NCBI GenBank assembly: GCA_907165275.2
Contig: OU015657.1
Location: forward strand, 12,113,001-12,177,000
Source of the DNA: Zygaena filipendulae
Taxonomy: Eukaryota; Arthropoda; Insecta; Lepidoptera; Zygaenidae
DNA: 64,000 bases
Direction of reading: 5' to 3'
Part shown: piece by piece, positions 44,144-55,080 of the stretch
Layout: every line of letters begins with the position of its first letter
Numbering within the stretch: position 1 is the stretch's first letter
Notes under the pieces: generated by a model
Database searches by the model: none
Told to the model about the DNA's origin: nothing
The model's input: the letters and a program-made list of their open reading frames with translations, nothing else
Position numbers and translations under genes: made by a program

Positions 44144-44595
44144 TTGGTTACGAATAATTTTAGTCTTGATACAGGAGATAGAATATTTTAGTTTTAATTT
44201 AATGAATTCCTAGGAGAATACCAAAACCGGAACCAGCTATCGATCGGCAGCAGAAAAGCGTATCAAACGGTGAAGGTTTATTATCTCACATTTCAAGGCT
44301 AACTGACCCATCAGGTAGTTTATAAAGCACCTTATTGTTACTATACCTTTAATAAACTTTAACGGCACCATACTGGTTTACTGAGATAGGCCGGAGCTTA
44401 ACGCCAACCAGGGGGAGCAACTTAGACACATTATTGACCCACTTTCTGGGTACACGACTTGTTTATTATTGCCTAGACTGTTTTGTTTACTTTCGGATTC
44501 ATTATAACTTTGTTTACTTTTTCGCTCACAGGTTTTTTCTTTGAGAATATTTTTCAGATTTTCAATTGCTAGAAGATATTATTATCTGTTAGGTA
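44144..44595. other. No gene recognised
   Basis: No repeat ends or coding signal. Confidence 0.4.
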
Positions 44596-44640
44596 CTAGC
44601 TGATACCCGCGTTATTTGGGAATTCCCGCAGGAATCTCCA
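44596..44640 (-). mobile_element. Helitron 3' end fragment
   Basis: CTAGCTGATACCCGCGTT and GAATTCCCGCAGGAATC; the remainder is replaced by a GC-rich sequence. Confidence 0.55.
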
Positions 44641-44649
44641 TTTGGTATT

Positions 44650-44790
44650 GGACGTGTAGCGGGAGAAGGATGGATGATATGGCTCGACCGCCACCAAAGG
44701 GGAAGCTTCCCGCCGGGCGAGGTGGTATGCCCGGGGAACCGCGGCTTCGACTGTAGATCGTCGGAGGTCGTATATGTATATGCAGCGCAG
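44650..44790. other. GC-rich patch of unknown origin
   Basis: GGAAGCTTCCCGCCGGGCG and GATCGTCGGAGGTCG stand out from the AT-rich background. A retroelement fragment is likely from composition alone; no homology identified. Confidence 0.25.
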
Positions 44791-45454
44791 TGTGAAATCT
44801 TCGTTAGCGCGATTCAGGACTTAGTACTCGTCGCTACGTTGTAGTTCGTGACTTGTGGCATAGTGGTCGCCACAGACGAATGTTTCTTTTTTAAATTTAT
44901 CATCTCCATTCCACTGTACAGAAGTATGTACCTAAGTTAAAAATTATGCACTTTCTACTTACAATTGACCACAGGGTTCCACTTTCCAGCCTGGATGAGT
45001 TAATATATATCTATAGCATACTTAGTATACATGTAAGACTATGTAGTACCACGTCTGCTTGGTTCCACGACACAAGCTAATAATAGCTTACTGTGGGATC
45101 AAGTAGATCTGTGTTGTGAAGTGGGGTTATTAGGTACAAAAAATAAAATTGTCTTACTATTCTTCAGAACAAAAGACAACCAGCCAAGACGTGCATTCTC
45201 GAGGTGATCTATTTAAAACTTGCTTACCCCCGGCGATTTTAATTACAGGACTACAACACGGCCGCTCGACAGTGATAAGCGATGGCGATTTCGAAGGTCT
45301 ACATAAAATACCGACAGCACCATCGGTGTGGTTGTTAATGAGCCTGACTTATAAATAAAATATGATAATTTATAATGTTTATTAAAAAACGAGAAGTAAA
45401 TACTAATATTATGAGCGGAGACATAACCAGTAATCTATACACATAAATAAAATT
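44791..45454. other. No gene recognised
   Basis: Nothing supported; a 69-codon frame at 45149-45358 has no features. Confidence 0.35.
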
Positions 45455-45840
45455 GAAGTGTCTGTTTCTAATTCCAAACAACAAGGACAAGCGCAGGAGC
45501 GCCTGAGTCGTGGAAAACTGGGCTCCACGCGCGTCCACCCGAGGGGAAGCGATGCCCGCGCGAGCTTATCGCTCGCGATGACGAGCCAACGCAGCCCATC
45601 TAGCTTGGCTGACCTAGCCTAGATGCCGCCTCGACGGGTGGCTTCGGCTCCGTCCCGACGATCCAGGCGGTCCATAGACCGCCCCCCAGTTATTGTCCAT
45701 ATTGGCGGATAGAGTTTGATTACCCACTGCAGGGGCTCTGCCCTGAAGCAGTCACCTCTGCTGCCCCCCCTTTGGGAAGGTAGCAAGAGAAGGCTTGATA
45801 AATTATCCGTGGGCACGGCTACCATAACCGTTCGAATCTG
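45455..45840 (-). mobile_element. GC-rich island, probable LINE fragment
   Basis: Begins with ATAAATAAAATTGAAGTG, which resembles 21520, then becomes strongly GC-rich (CGCGCGAGCTTATCGCTCGC is an internal inverted repeat; GGCGGTCCATAGACCGCC is another). The minus strand has an arginine-rich open frame of 68 codons ending RLDRRDGAEATRRGGI. I cannot name it; composition and abrupt edges suggest an inserted retroelement piece. Confidence 0.3.
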
Positions 45841-46194
45841 ATGCTACTCTGTCGATGCGATACTGTGCTTGTCCAATGAAACTGAACGCCTAATAGCTAC
45901 ATTCCGCTACCACTCGTCCAAATAAGCACCACTTTACTTCAATTAGTACATTTGACGGCGAGCCATCCAATTAGCACTCGAGAGCGAGCTAGCTACCTGC
46001 GCTAAATATTCTTAAGGTTTATACACGAGTAAATACGACAATAATGGGTCGTAAGTTGCGTAGCTAAATGAAGACAAGTACCTAGTTTATAACCCGCTTT
46101 ATTCACTTTTTTAATGGTTAGCAGGTTAGGCGTTTGACCTGATAGTATAGTCGAAGATTGTAAGCACATCTAGCTTGGAATGGAAATAGGCTTT

Positions 46195-46355
46195 CAAATC
46201 AGGCTGCCGGAACACACCGTTACTTGGTTGGCGACAGATTTTTAACTTGCAAGTAGTGACTAGCCATTGCAGCCGGGCACTGGAAAGTGCCCTACCACCA
46301 TGCTTTAGTTTCCTCGTGATGTTTTACTTCACCGACAGCTCAAGACCATTGTGGT
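46195..46355 (-). mobile_element. LINE 3' region, inverted, tail missing
   Basis: GCTGCCGGAACACACCGTTA, AAAGTGCCCTACCACCATGC and GGTTTCCTC-like TTTCCTCGTGATGTTTTAC are the reverse of 39880-39985. Confidence 0.65.
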
Positions 46356-46421
46356 TTTTGAACCTACATCTTGCAGCGTGTAATCCGAACGCATTAATAT
46401 AGCTGTCATCGCCATACTACA

Positions 46422-46677
46422 AGCTGTTCCCCTCGCGAATTTAGAATTTCTTCAGGATCTAAGTATACATTCGTAGTACCAAATAGTTATTCCCCGCGAG
46501 TCCACCAGAATAGATATCGGAGCTTCGTAAACTCTCTGTTTTAGTTAAAAATAATTTACGGTAATCAGAGACATTGTAGCTTCCTACGGTGAACTACACT
46601 TGAATATCAGTTTGGTAGTTCCGGACAAACGAACAAACCTTTGCTCTTTTCATAATTTCTTAATTAGTATAAGTGTA
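46422..46677 (-). mobile_element. Degraded Helitron pair
   Basis: AAGCTGTTCCCCTCGCG at 46430 and a second TAGTTATTCCCCGCGAGTCC at 46485 show two 3' modules. The 5' end TTAGTATAAGTGTAGA resembles the TCTATAC subfamily. Confidence 0.5.
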
Positions 46678-46834
46678 GATGAAAAAGTTGGTTAGTTTTC
46701 TTTTCTTCATTCAGTTGGCATGCTGTTTTTTATTTATAAAAGTTACGAAATATCTACATTATTGGCATTACCTCATAACCGAAATTAAAATGCAGTTTTT
46801 GTGTGATACAAGTTGAAACAAACATAACTATAAC

Positions 46835-47028
46835 TAGGGGCTATGATGTTCTATCAATTTTCGGTTGCAATTGAAAACATGTTGGTTTCGCGATCACAAT
46901 ATGCACCAAAATAAACATAAGTACTTACTTCAAAAGTTGAAGCTGCCTAAACTTAATTAATTCATCACAAATCGCTATTTTTCTGATTGAAACTGAAATA
47001 TGATAGCAAAAGTTACATAATTGCGCTG
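46835..47028. mobile_element. MITE with GGGCTAT-type ends, copy 2
   Basis: AGGGGCTATGATGTTCTATC at the left and GATAGCAAAAGTTACATAAT at the right are inverted. Both arms match 25745-25973 through AAAACATG..GGTT and AAATCGCTATTTTTCTG. Confidence 0.65.
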
Positions 47029-47656
47029 CAGAGGTAAGTTTCAAGAAATATTTCAACGCGATCAGTCAATAATTGATTTCCATTTTTAAGGCATCTGTTA
47101 AGGTTTAGGATTTTACAAATAAAATTGAGATTTTCTATGCACAAAAACGCTTTCACTTTATTCAGTCTGACCACAGATTAGTACAGAGTAACTAGTAGAC
47201 AAATGTCATAGATAATATGCACTCTTATCGATTAATGAACAAATAAATCCAGACAGCCTTCTATTATTACTCATAACATGAAATAAAATTACATCCTCAA
47301 TAGCATCACTGTTGCTACAGAAATATTTAACTTAAAAAACCAAATAGAACTTAAGAGCAAAGTCTCCTACCTGCACAATACTGTACAATATGCTCAACTG
47401 AATTCATAGAATTTCACATTACACATCAATTTATAGTTCGAACTGCGAAACTTTCCCTAACTCCACCGTCTGGGACGCATCGAAGTCATCTATTATATTA
47501 ATTAATAATGTTAACTCTGTGGTCTAAGTTACATAGTCCTTCGTTAGTGCAACGCAAGTTTAACCCAACACTACTACAGCTTTACTTCAAAGTGCACACT
47601 AAAAATTATTCGTTTCAGAGTTAGCAATAGGAACGATAGCGAAAATATTAATTATA
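47029..47656. other. No gene recognised
   Basis: No repeat ends or coding signal. Confidence 0.4.
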
Positions 47657-47858
47657 GCTGTTCCCCGTGATTTCAGCCGCGGTAATTTCGGAGTTTCCGC
47701 TGAAATTCCGGATTACAATATGGCCTATGTACTCAGGAATAATGTAGCATTCTAATGGTGAAAGAATTTTTGAAATCAGTCCAGTAGTTTTTGAGTTAAA
47801 TCGTAACAAAAAAAAGACAAACATCAAATCTTTCCTCTTTGTAATATTAGTCTTTTTT
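47657..47858 (-). mobile_element. Helitron, AAAGATTTGATG subfamily
   Basis: TATAGCTGTTCCCCGTGATT, GAGTTTCCGCTGAAATTCC, TCCAGTAGTTTTTGAG and CAAATCTTTCCTCTTTG. The inner part matches 59155-59245. Confidence 0.65.
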
Positions 47859-48815
47859 ACGCGTTAATAAGGTCAAATTTTAAATAAAGGCTCGCTTCCA
47901 CCTATTATTGTATTAATTACATCTTGAGCACCCACAGACGTACAGAAATTAATTAGTAAAATAATTATTCAGCTATAACGTGGGTAGAATACACTCATTA
48001 GGGTACCTGAATAACACATAAATGCCGAGCAATATGTACCCCCGCCTACGTCAGTAATTTCCTTTGGTTGAAAACAAACGCCCAACATAAATTTGGTCCT
48101 ACGCGCCGGATATTGTGGTATGTTGTTTGCTTGCATGTCTGGAATACCAAACTACACATTTAAAAGCCAATCTGTAGTACATCTATACTTTTATAATATT
48201 AGGTAAGTCTCTTTGTAGGAGGCTAGTTTCTGGAACTGCGGAATCGATTCAAAAAAAAAACTCAATTGCTACAGTATTGTTTAGTATTAAAATTTATTTT
48301 TTATCTCGGAATAAAGAATTCCTAAGAGTATTCCGAAGTTCACCAAACCTGAACTCCAAGAGAGAGAAGTTACGTCCAAAGATGAAATTTAAGAAAAAAT
48401 TTAAGAGGATCACTCCAAAGTTCAAATGAGTAAAAAAACTATTAATCTGAAAAACGAAGTGTTACACAAGTACCAATTTGATTTGGTTGAAAATTACTCT
48501 TTTACTATCTACAATCTACATACAACCAAGAGTTATTTAAAACTCCCAATTAACCCATTGTTAATGATAAAGAAGAAAGTGTTGCTAAATCTAGGTAAAT
48601 ACTAAGAGAAAGCGATTTTTCTAAATGAAGGTCTTAGCTAGCAAACCTGTACAACTAAACTATTGTTTTACAAACTTACCGAGTCTATGTTACCAAAATG
48701 TTTTAATAATTTTGATTTGTGTAATTTTAGCAACGATTTTTGTTAACTTCTTCAAAAAAAACTTGCTAGTTGCTCGGCTATTCCTGTATGTGTAGCAACA
48801 TATTATTTCCAGTCG
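47859..48815. other. No gene recognised
   Basis: AT-rich, with an imperfect patch CTAAGAGTATTCCGAAGTTC near 48320 that may be an old Helitron piece. Confidence 0.35.
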
Positions 48816-49000
48816 TCCATTTTTTTACAGTAAATGAGATTGTTCTTACATAACATGAGGAAAACCTAGCAAGAGTTGTGATCGAATCCCCCGCCCACTG
48901 AAAACGAAGACAAGTCCATTTTTTATAGTGTAAATGTGATTGTTCTTGCACATATCAGAAAAAGCCGGCGATGAGGGATCGAATGCCTTGAATAAGAGGC
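48816..49000 (+). repeat. Imperfect tandem duplication, about 99-bp period
   Basis: TCCATTTTTT(T)A.AGT.TAAATG(A/T)GATTGTTCTT, then ACAT and GA(G)GAAAA.CC, occurs at about 48818 and 48917. Each unit is followed by a GATCGAAT word. Confidence 0.5.
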
Positions 49001-49322
49001 GAGAACTTTACAGTCGGGATGGGTACCTTACTCAACACAGTCTTCTCGTTCGAACGAACGAACGAACGATCGGACTGCCAAACGCAGCTAAACACTTCAT
49101 TCGTAATCTGAGAGGCGTCGAGTTCTAACCCTAACCTAAGTCACCCCGAATCGTCGCCATCGCAACGGCCTGAACCCCCCGAGGCCGTCTGATGTGGCTA
49201 GGGTTGCCACAAACTTCTGCTTCCAAAATGAGTTGCTCCCGAGCTGATAATGAGTAAATTATCTAAACAGATTTTTTACGTATCTCTGTTTACTCCTTTG
49301 AAGTAAATATTATGTGTGTTCG
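49001..49322. other. No gene; (CGAA)n microsatellite
   Basis: TTCGAACGAACGAACGAACG at 49048-49067. GGCCT-...-AGGCC and GTGGC-...-GCCAC small hairpins lie at 49165-49215. CCTAACCTAA at 49128 is too short to be a telomeric array. Confidence 0.4.
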
Positions 49323-49480
49323 TCTATACCAATATTATAAAGAGGAAAGATTTGATTTTTTGTTTGTTTGTTTACCATTAGAAAGCTACATTATCTCTGA
49401 GTAACATAGGCTATAATTTAATCCGGAATTCCCATGGGAACTCCGAAATTATCGCGGGTGAAACCGCGCGGGCCAGCTAG
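49323..49480 (+). mobile_element. Helitron, TCTATACCAATATTAT subfamily
   Basis: 5' TCTATACCAATATTATAAAG, a GTTTGTTTGTTT run, GGAATTCCCATGGGAACTCC, and the 3' end GTGAAACCGCGCGGGCCAGCTAG then T. Confidence 0.85.
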
Positions 49481-50272
49481 TTTAGTAATAAAATGTCAAT
49501 TCTCGAGGCGACACCAACACGTTTGTGTGCACATCTTTGAAAATTAAAAATGTTGTTGCTATGCCTAGTTTAGAGAGACATTTAGAAGGATGATTATACT
49601 ATGGTATTGTAAGGCAATCTCGTAATACAAGCGGTCGAAAACGCGGACAATAGCTAGGTTTTCGCTAAGCAAATCTGCAGTGTTGTTTGGTTTCGGGCGG
49701 CTACATTTGGCAACCCTGTTCAGTAGAGTACGCAACGATCCGTCTGTGAGGAATTCTAGTAAATAACTGGGGGATTAAGCAGACAACTCGTCCATTACCT
49801 GCCCAGATCCCGTCCTTTGTTTGATGCCGCTTAACATCACGGTACATAACTTTAACAGAAGCTGTTATTTGTACGTAGGTATCTAATTATCTGGCTAATA
49901 ATCATCTATGTATAGAGACTTAGGAACAAAATATCCAGTAGGTATTCAAAAGTTGTTGTTGTACGTAGCTACAAAAACTTGTATTTCAAACTTTCAGTTT
50001 TCACTTTTCATACATCTATATTTTATAGTCCTTTTGAATTCATATTTTCCAAAAGTCAAATGTAATAATAATACAATTTAAGTTTCGATCTACTGCCGGT
50101 GGTTTACTATATTAATTTTTTTTTCAGTAGGTATAGGTTACTACATTGTTATTTTTAGTATAAATTGTTTATTCTTTCAATTTACCTACTTAAGTAATTA
50201 AAAAAAAGTTGAAATTTTCCCCGCTGCTTGTGACTTACTATAGATTAAGTTTTTTTTTTTTTATATTTATTA
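49481..50272. other. No gene recognised
   Basis: AT-rich, with a T-run at 50250-50262. Confidence 0.4.
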
Positions 50273-50504
50273 TCTAATATTTATATAAATCACGTGTCAC
50301 GTTGTTTGTCCGCGATGGACTCCGAAACTACTGAACGGATATTGATAAAATTTTGCAAACATTTATAATATGGTCCAACTTAAAAGATAGGATAGTTTTT
50401 ATCCCGGAATTCCCTCGGGAACTGAAGAACATAGAGTACTTTTTTCCCGCAATCTCCGCGGGAACTCCGAAATTACCGCGGATGAAATCGCGGGGGACAG
50501 CTAG
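50273..50504 (+). mobile_element. Helitron, CACGTGTCACG subfamily, complete
   Basis: TCTAATATTTATATAAATCA follows an A; the end is CCGCGGATGAAATCGCGG, GGGACAGCTAG then T. Known Helitron hallmarks (5' TC, 3' hairpin about 11 nt before CTRR, insertion between A and T) are all present. A short insertion, GAAGAACATAGAGTAC, follows the first TTCCCTCGGGAAC. Confidence 0.9.
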
Positions 50505-50719
50505 TTTTCTATATAAACTGTAAAGAACTGGAATTTATGTTAATAAATGAAATAATTATTCAAATTTAATGTATAATTTTGGTATAAGTTCGCTGTTTTC
50601 GTGTTACTGGTTAGATGGTAACACTTTGATGTTAGATTTGGGGGCGCATAATGAGCAGGTACAGTCAGTGGCATAATTCACTCTCGTTTAGTCACATTTA
50701 TATCTATCTCTATCGCGTA

Positions 50720-50915
50720 TCCTTCAAACATATTATAAATGCGAAAATAGAAAGAAAGAAAGAAAAGGAGAATTGTTCCCCATTGTTTCTTTGTTACGTT
50801 TTCACGCCTTTCCGATTTTAATGTAATTTTGCAGATCCGTTGTAGGGTACTTTTCATCCCGGAATTCCCGCGGGAACTCCGAAGTTATCGCGGGTGAAAC
50901 CGCGGGAACAGCTAG
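50720..50915 (+). mobile_element. Helitron with (GAAA)n insertion
   Basis: TCCTTCAAACATATTATAAA at the left, AAAGAAAGAAAGAAAAGG at 50749-50767, and the end GGGTGAAACCGCGGGAACAGCTAG-type GCGGGAACAGCTAG then T. The microsatellite sits where others have (CTGT)n. Confidence 0.85.
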
Positions 50916-51264
50916 TTATATATTGCGAAGAACAGATTGAGGGAACACAAACCTTTAACACGCCCCATTTAAAACAATTAGAGCACAGACAAACTTAGTA
51001 ACAAGAGTATTGCAAAGTTTCTTTTGTAATCAATGCCGAATTTACTGAGCTTTGTACAAAACAGTTTGTATTTACCTACTAGCTCTTCGTCCCGCGTTAA
51101 CATCCATGTTAAATTATCCAAAAACCCTGATAGAATGTACTTGGTGTTTCTAATTAAAATTGAAAATATGTACCTACTTCCATAAAATTTTTCACTTCCT
51201 TGGTTCAAATATCCATGAATACTTTACAATAATATAGCTTAATAGCCTGTTTATCAGAATAACA
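50916..51264. other. No gene recognised
   Basis: A 76-codon minus-strand frame (50978-51208) without features. Confidence 0.35.
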
Positions 51265-51439
51265 CATTGGGTACTTTTTATTTCGGAATTCCCGCGGGAA
51301 CTCTTAAATTAACGTGGGTAAAATTGAATTAATTATTGCATACTACTATTATTACTACACGTTGTCAGAGGGACAGAAAAGGACATAGGGTACTTTTGTC
51401 TCCGAAATTAACGCAGGTGAAGCCGCGGGGCACAGCTAG
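51265..51439 (+). mobile_element. Helitron with duplicated 3' module, 5' end lost
   Basis: TTGGGTACTTTTTATTTCGG, AATTCCCGCGGGAACTC, a first degenerate AACGTGGGTAAAA, then a second GTACTTTTGTCTCCGAAATT and the end AGCCGCGGGGCACAGCTAG then T. Confidence 0.75.
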
Positions 51440-52104
51440 TGTTCAATATTTAATAGCTTTTGCAAGAAAATTTCGCATTAGCTACTCTATATTTCACCAG
51501 ATGTTTTGGTTTGCAAATTGTTTTGAGTGGAGCGTATACCTACTTATAATAAAGTTGCTTTGTCTAGAATATTTTTACGTAAATTTCGCTCCGTAAGTGA
51601 CAAAGTTTAGACAGCGTATGTGACAGCTTTAAAAGCTCGATTAAGCTCGCCTTTGTATCATCAACTTAGTGGAAGGAGTAAACATTATTTACATACTTTA
51701 ATGAGTTTTGGTGGATGGATGAATAATGAAAGACAACGACGTAGGTACAGCAACTCGATAAGCGAAATTCACTATTTTCTCTCATACGTACTAGCTTTTC
51801 CCCCTCCCCATGCGGTCACACCCGTGTTGTCACCATTGTAGGGGTAGAACACGGAATTATTCTTACCTCTATGGGGTAGAAAACAACGTGAGCAAAGCTG
51901 CACATTTAGGTATCGGGAAACAATTCGAAAGCATGTGTAAAGTTCACCAATCCGCGCTGAAACGCATAGGGACCATAGAGATACGTATATTCTTATTTCC
52001 ATGGCAATGACATTAAAAAGCCGATTACGCTACAAAAAAAATATCAAAGAATAGGTGTGAGTCTGGTATGAACATCAAAATTATATTGAGACCTTTAAAC
52101 AAAA
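51440..52104. other. No gene recognised
   Basis: Opposed open frames at 51620-52010 have no support. Confidence 0.35.
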
Positions 52105-52285
52105 ATGCCTAATAGAGAAAAATTACTTTGATAAAGCGCATTAAATTTTAGAAGAGGGCTCGTGACGTCATAACTAAGTAACGTACCTACCAGGACATTT
52201 TGACACAATTTACTTATCGCCATTAGTTTTTGATTAGGTAAAAAAAAGAAAAAAATACGTGTCTAATATTTTTATTAAGTAACGT
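52105..52285 (+). mobile_element. CRE-MITE, eroded copy
   Basis: AAAGCGCATTAAATTTTAG, GGGCTCGTGACGTCATAAC, TTTTTGATTAGGTAAAAAAA and AATACGTGTCTAATATTTTT. Terminal repeats absent; only one CRE site remains. Confidence 0.65.
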
Positions 52286-52549
52286 ACATGACTGACTGAA
52301 ATCTATAATTTTGTACAGTAGCCATTTGTATTTTATTTTAAATATGATAATACCTACTATGTATTCGATCTTTTAAATTATTCGGTCGAACATACTAGTT
52401 ATTGTTTATTTACTTATTCAATTTAGAAATTATTCATTCTTACTTCTTGGCTACTAAGGACTTCTTAGGACCAAAAAGGCTCATAATTTGCGGGCATAAT
52501 TAGGTATTACAGGAAGTGATTTAGAAAAATAATAATTGATATAGATTAC

Positions 52550-52740
52550 CTACTGGAATTCCAGGATAAAAGCTACGTGTAAACCTTCCTCTCCATCATT
52601 CTATCATTGGTGAAATACGCATAAAACTTCGTTCATTAGTTTACAAGTTTATCATGAACAGACAGACAGACAGACATACCTACCGGCGAGCTTAGATGTT
52701 TTGTATCTAGGTTTGTGTTTGTAATATTATTTTCCTATTG
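52550..52740 (-). mobile_element. Helitron, eroded
   Basis: GGAATTCCAGGATAAAAGC, TCTATCATTGGTGAAATACG and a GACAGACAGACAGAC run match the TCACTACATAGT subfamily. The hairpin end is missing. Confidence 0.5.
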
Positions 52741-52835
52741 ATTTTAATATGAAGCAAGTTTAAAGTTCATGTATGTATTATTGCAACTAATTTATTTTTG
52801 TAACTTATGCATAAAAGATCGCAGTGATTATATTA

Positions 52836-53090
52836 ATTTTTAACCGACTTACAAAAAGGAGGAGGTTCTGCATTCGGCTGTATGTATGTTTTTTTTTTAT
52901 CTTATGCATAATATACAAGTTTCTATAACGAAAGTTTGATGACAAGTATCTATCTACTGAACCGATTTTACCGGCATAATGCTGAGTGGTAGCCATTTTG
53001 GTACCAACTGTTCTAGTTTAAGCCTCACGCTTGTACTTATTTTATCTTTATGGTATCAAATAAACTTTTTTCTATTCTATTCTATTCTAT
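52836..53090 (+). mobile_element. AACCGACTT...GGAGGAGGTT repeat and LINE (TTCTA)n tail
   Basis: TTAACCGACTTACAAAAAGG then AGGAGGTTCTGCATTCGG is a phrase I know from many lepidopteran sequences (class uncertain). It continues to CAAATAAACTTTTTTCTATT with a TTCTA repeat at 53068-53090, the tail type of the nested LINE at 38797. Confidence 0.5.
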
Positions 53091-53109
53091 TTTGAAAATT
53101 CATTTACCA

Positions 53110-53430
53110 ATAGAATGCAATAGTGTTCCTGAGTGTCATAGGGTTTTTTTATCCCGAAATTCCCACTCTTCTGAACAGAACGGAATCTCTGGATCTACTG
53201 AACGGAAGCAAAAGTGATCCTGAGTGACACAGGGTACTTCTACCCCGGATTTCCTACGGGAACTCCAAAATTACCGCGGGAACAGTTAATCTATAGTACG
53301 AATACCCACTTTTATCCTTGCAATCGAAGAATTCTTTTCTGTACCGCTGACAACGTGTATGTATTTCATGATCATCGGCAGAGTGGTTAATGCGTGAAAG
53401 CGTAAAAAACAAAGAAACAAATAAACTTAA
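53110..53430. mobile_element. Helitron fragments in both orientations
   Basis: About 53205-53287 is plus-sense (GTGACACAGGGTACTTC, CTACGGGAACTCC, TTACCGCGGGAACAG) but stops before CTAG. About 53305-53430 is minus-sense (CGCTGACAACGTGTATG, GTGAAAGCGTAAAAAACAAA). Confidence 0.5.
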
Positions 53431-53712
53431 GGATTTAGAGAACAAAAAATTACGTAGTTTTTATCAATTCGTAGCGGGGTAGAGGCGGGTCGCATCAGCC
53501 ACTGTTTGTGTTTGTGCCTGTTTGTTTGCTTGTCACAAGAGGCCATTCCGAATAGGAAATACCCGCTTATGATTTTATTTTGCGTAAATGAGCCCCGAAG
53601 CTATTTGTGTGAACGCTAATAAATAATCCGATGCTTAATCGTCGCTTCGATGAGGATTTGATCTTCTGTTTTTTTTTTTATTCCACTTTCAAAAGTGCCT
53701 AAGTAATTAAGT

Positions 53713-54281
53713 ATCCCATCAAAAACAAACTTGTAAAAAAGTCCAAGTCTCGCAACTCACTTCTTCTACAGTAAAAAGTTGTGAGATCAATGTAATACCA
53801 AGTCGGTTAATTTATTCAGTGCCTACTTAAGGGTCCTTCTGTCTAAAGTTATCATGTTATAAGCTAATCTAATAACATTTTATAGTGACCATATCAAATT
53901 TAAAAACCTTTTATGTTTTAAATAGATTGATTGGCTTGGCGATCACGTGAAAACACAATATATCTCACATGTAATACATAATTATGGTTCTAAACAATCT
54001 AATTTAATTATAATATGTATTACTTGTGAGATACATTGTCTTTTCACGTGATCGCCAAGCCAATCAATCTATTTAAAACATAAAAGGTTTTTAAATTTGA
54101 TATGGTCACTATAAAATGTTATTAGATTAGCTTATAACATGATAACTTTAGACAGAAGGACCCTTAAGTAGGCACTGAATAAATTAACCGACTTGGTATT
54201 ACATTGATCTCACAACTTTTTACTGTAGAAGAAGTGAGTTGCGAGACTTGGACTTTTTTACAAGTTTGTTTTTGATGGGAT
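53713..54281. repeat. 569-bp near-perfect palindrome (fold-back element)
   Basis: The left arm 53713-53980 and right arm 54014-54281 are each 268 bp. Aligned base by base they show no gaps and three mismatches, all within 30 bp of the 33-bp AT-rich loop (53981-54013). The outer ends read ATCCCATCAAAAACAAAC and GTTTGTTTTTGATGGGAT. A transcript would fold into a long, almost mismatch-free double-stranded RNA. It has no ORF and no second copy in the window. It may be a MITE made of two facing transposon ends, or a hairpin RNA locus. Confidence 0.9.
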
Positions 54282-54523
54282 CTCATTTCTTTTTGTAAAT
54301 GGTCTTCCTCCTTTGAGCAATTTAGTCTACTTTAATAACTTGAAAGATTTTGGTACAACTTTATAATAAACACATGCCCCATTCTTGCTTTTTCATTCCG
54401 TTGACCATTGTACCTTTGAACATAATTATGTCTAGGTAACTATGTATCTATACTTTATATCTAGGTAGGTAACTATAGCTACACTTATTATTATTATTTA
54501 TAAATATCTGGGCAACGGCTTAA

Positions 54524-54770
54524 ATAGCTGTTCCCCGCGGTTTAACCCACGTTAATTTCGGAGATCCCGCGGGTATTCTGAGATAAAAGTACTACCCTAT
54601 GACCTTTCCTGTACCCTTGACAACGTGTAGTATGCAATAATTAATTCACCCGCGTTGATATCAGAGTTCGCGCGGGAATTCCAGAAATGAATCCTAGCTA
54701 GATCGATTTATGGCCCCCGAAATCCCCTGTATACAAAATTTCATGAAAATCGTTGGAGCATTCAGATTAG
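54524..54770 (-). mobile_element. Helitron, left member of a head-to-head pair
   Basis: TAGCTGTTCCCCGCGGTTTA, GATCCCGCGGGTATTCTG, a second TTCACCCGCGTTGATATC module at 54645, and CATGAAAATCGTTGG toward the junction. Confidence 0.7.
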
Positions 54771-54779
54771 GGTAATTTT

Positions 54780-54956
54780 ATCTCGGAATTCCCGAAGGAT
54801 CTCCGAAATTAACGCTGGTGAAATCTCATGAAATTTTGCATGCACGTTGTCAGGGGTAAAGAAAACCTAGGGATATAGGGTACTAACTACTTTGCATCTC
54901 TGAATTCCCGCGGGATCTCCGAAATTAACGCGGGTGAAACCGCGGGGAACAGCTAG
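54780..54956 (+). mobile_element. Helitron, right member of the pair, duplicated 3' half
   Basis: TTATCTCGGAATTCCCGAAGG, AACGCTGGTGAAATCTCATG, TTGTCAGGGGTAAAG, then the full end GGGTGAAACCGCGGGGAACAGCTAG-type GCGGGGAACAGCTAG and T. Its 5' start is lost at the junction with the minus-strand copy. Confidence 0.75.
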
Positions 54957-55080
54957 TCTCATATATTTATATGGGATTACAAAGTTATTTGTGCAGTTGG
55001 TACATATAACTGCATATATAACTTTGTAATTCCATACATTTATATCGGATTACAAAGTTATTTATGCAGTTAGTGTATCT
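54957..55080. repeat. Repeated and inverted GGATTACAAAGTTATTT words
   Basis: GGATTACAAAGTTATTTGTG at 54974 and GGATTACAAAGTTATTTATG at 55049 are direct repeats. Between them lies their inverse, ATAACTTTGTAATTCC (55017-55032). Both the direct and the inverted pairing are nearly exact. Confidence 0.6.

Noticed and set aside
49126..49138. Telomere-like CCTAACCTAA
   Set aside because: Only about two units; insect telomeric arrays are long runs of TTAGG.
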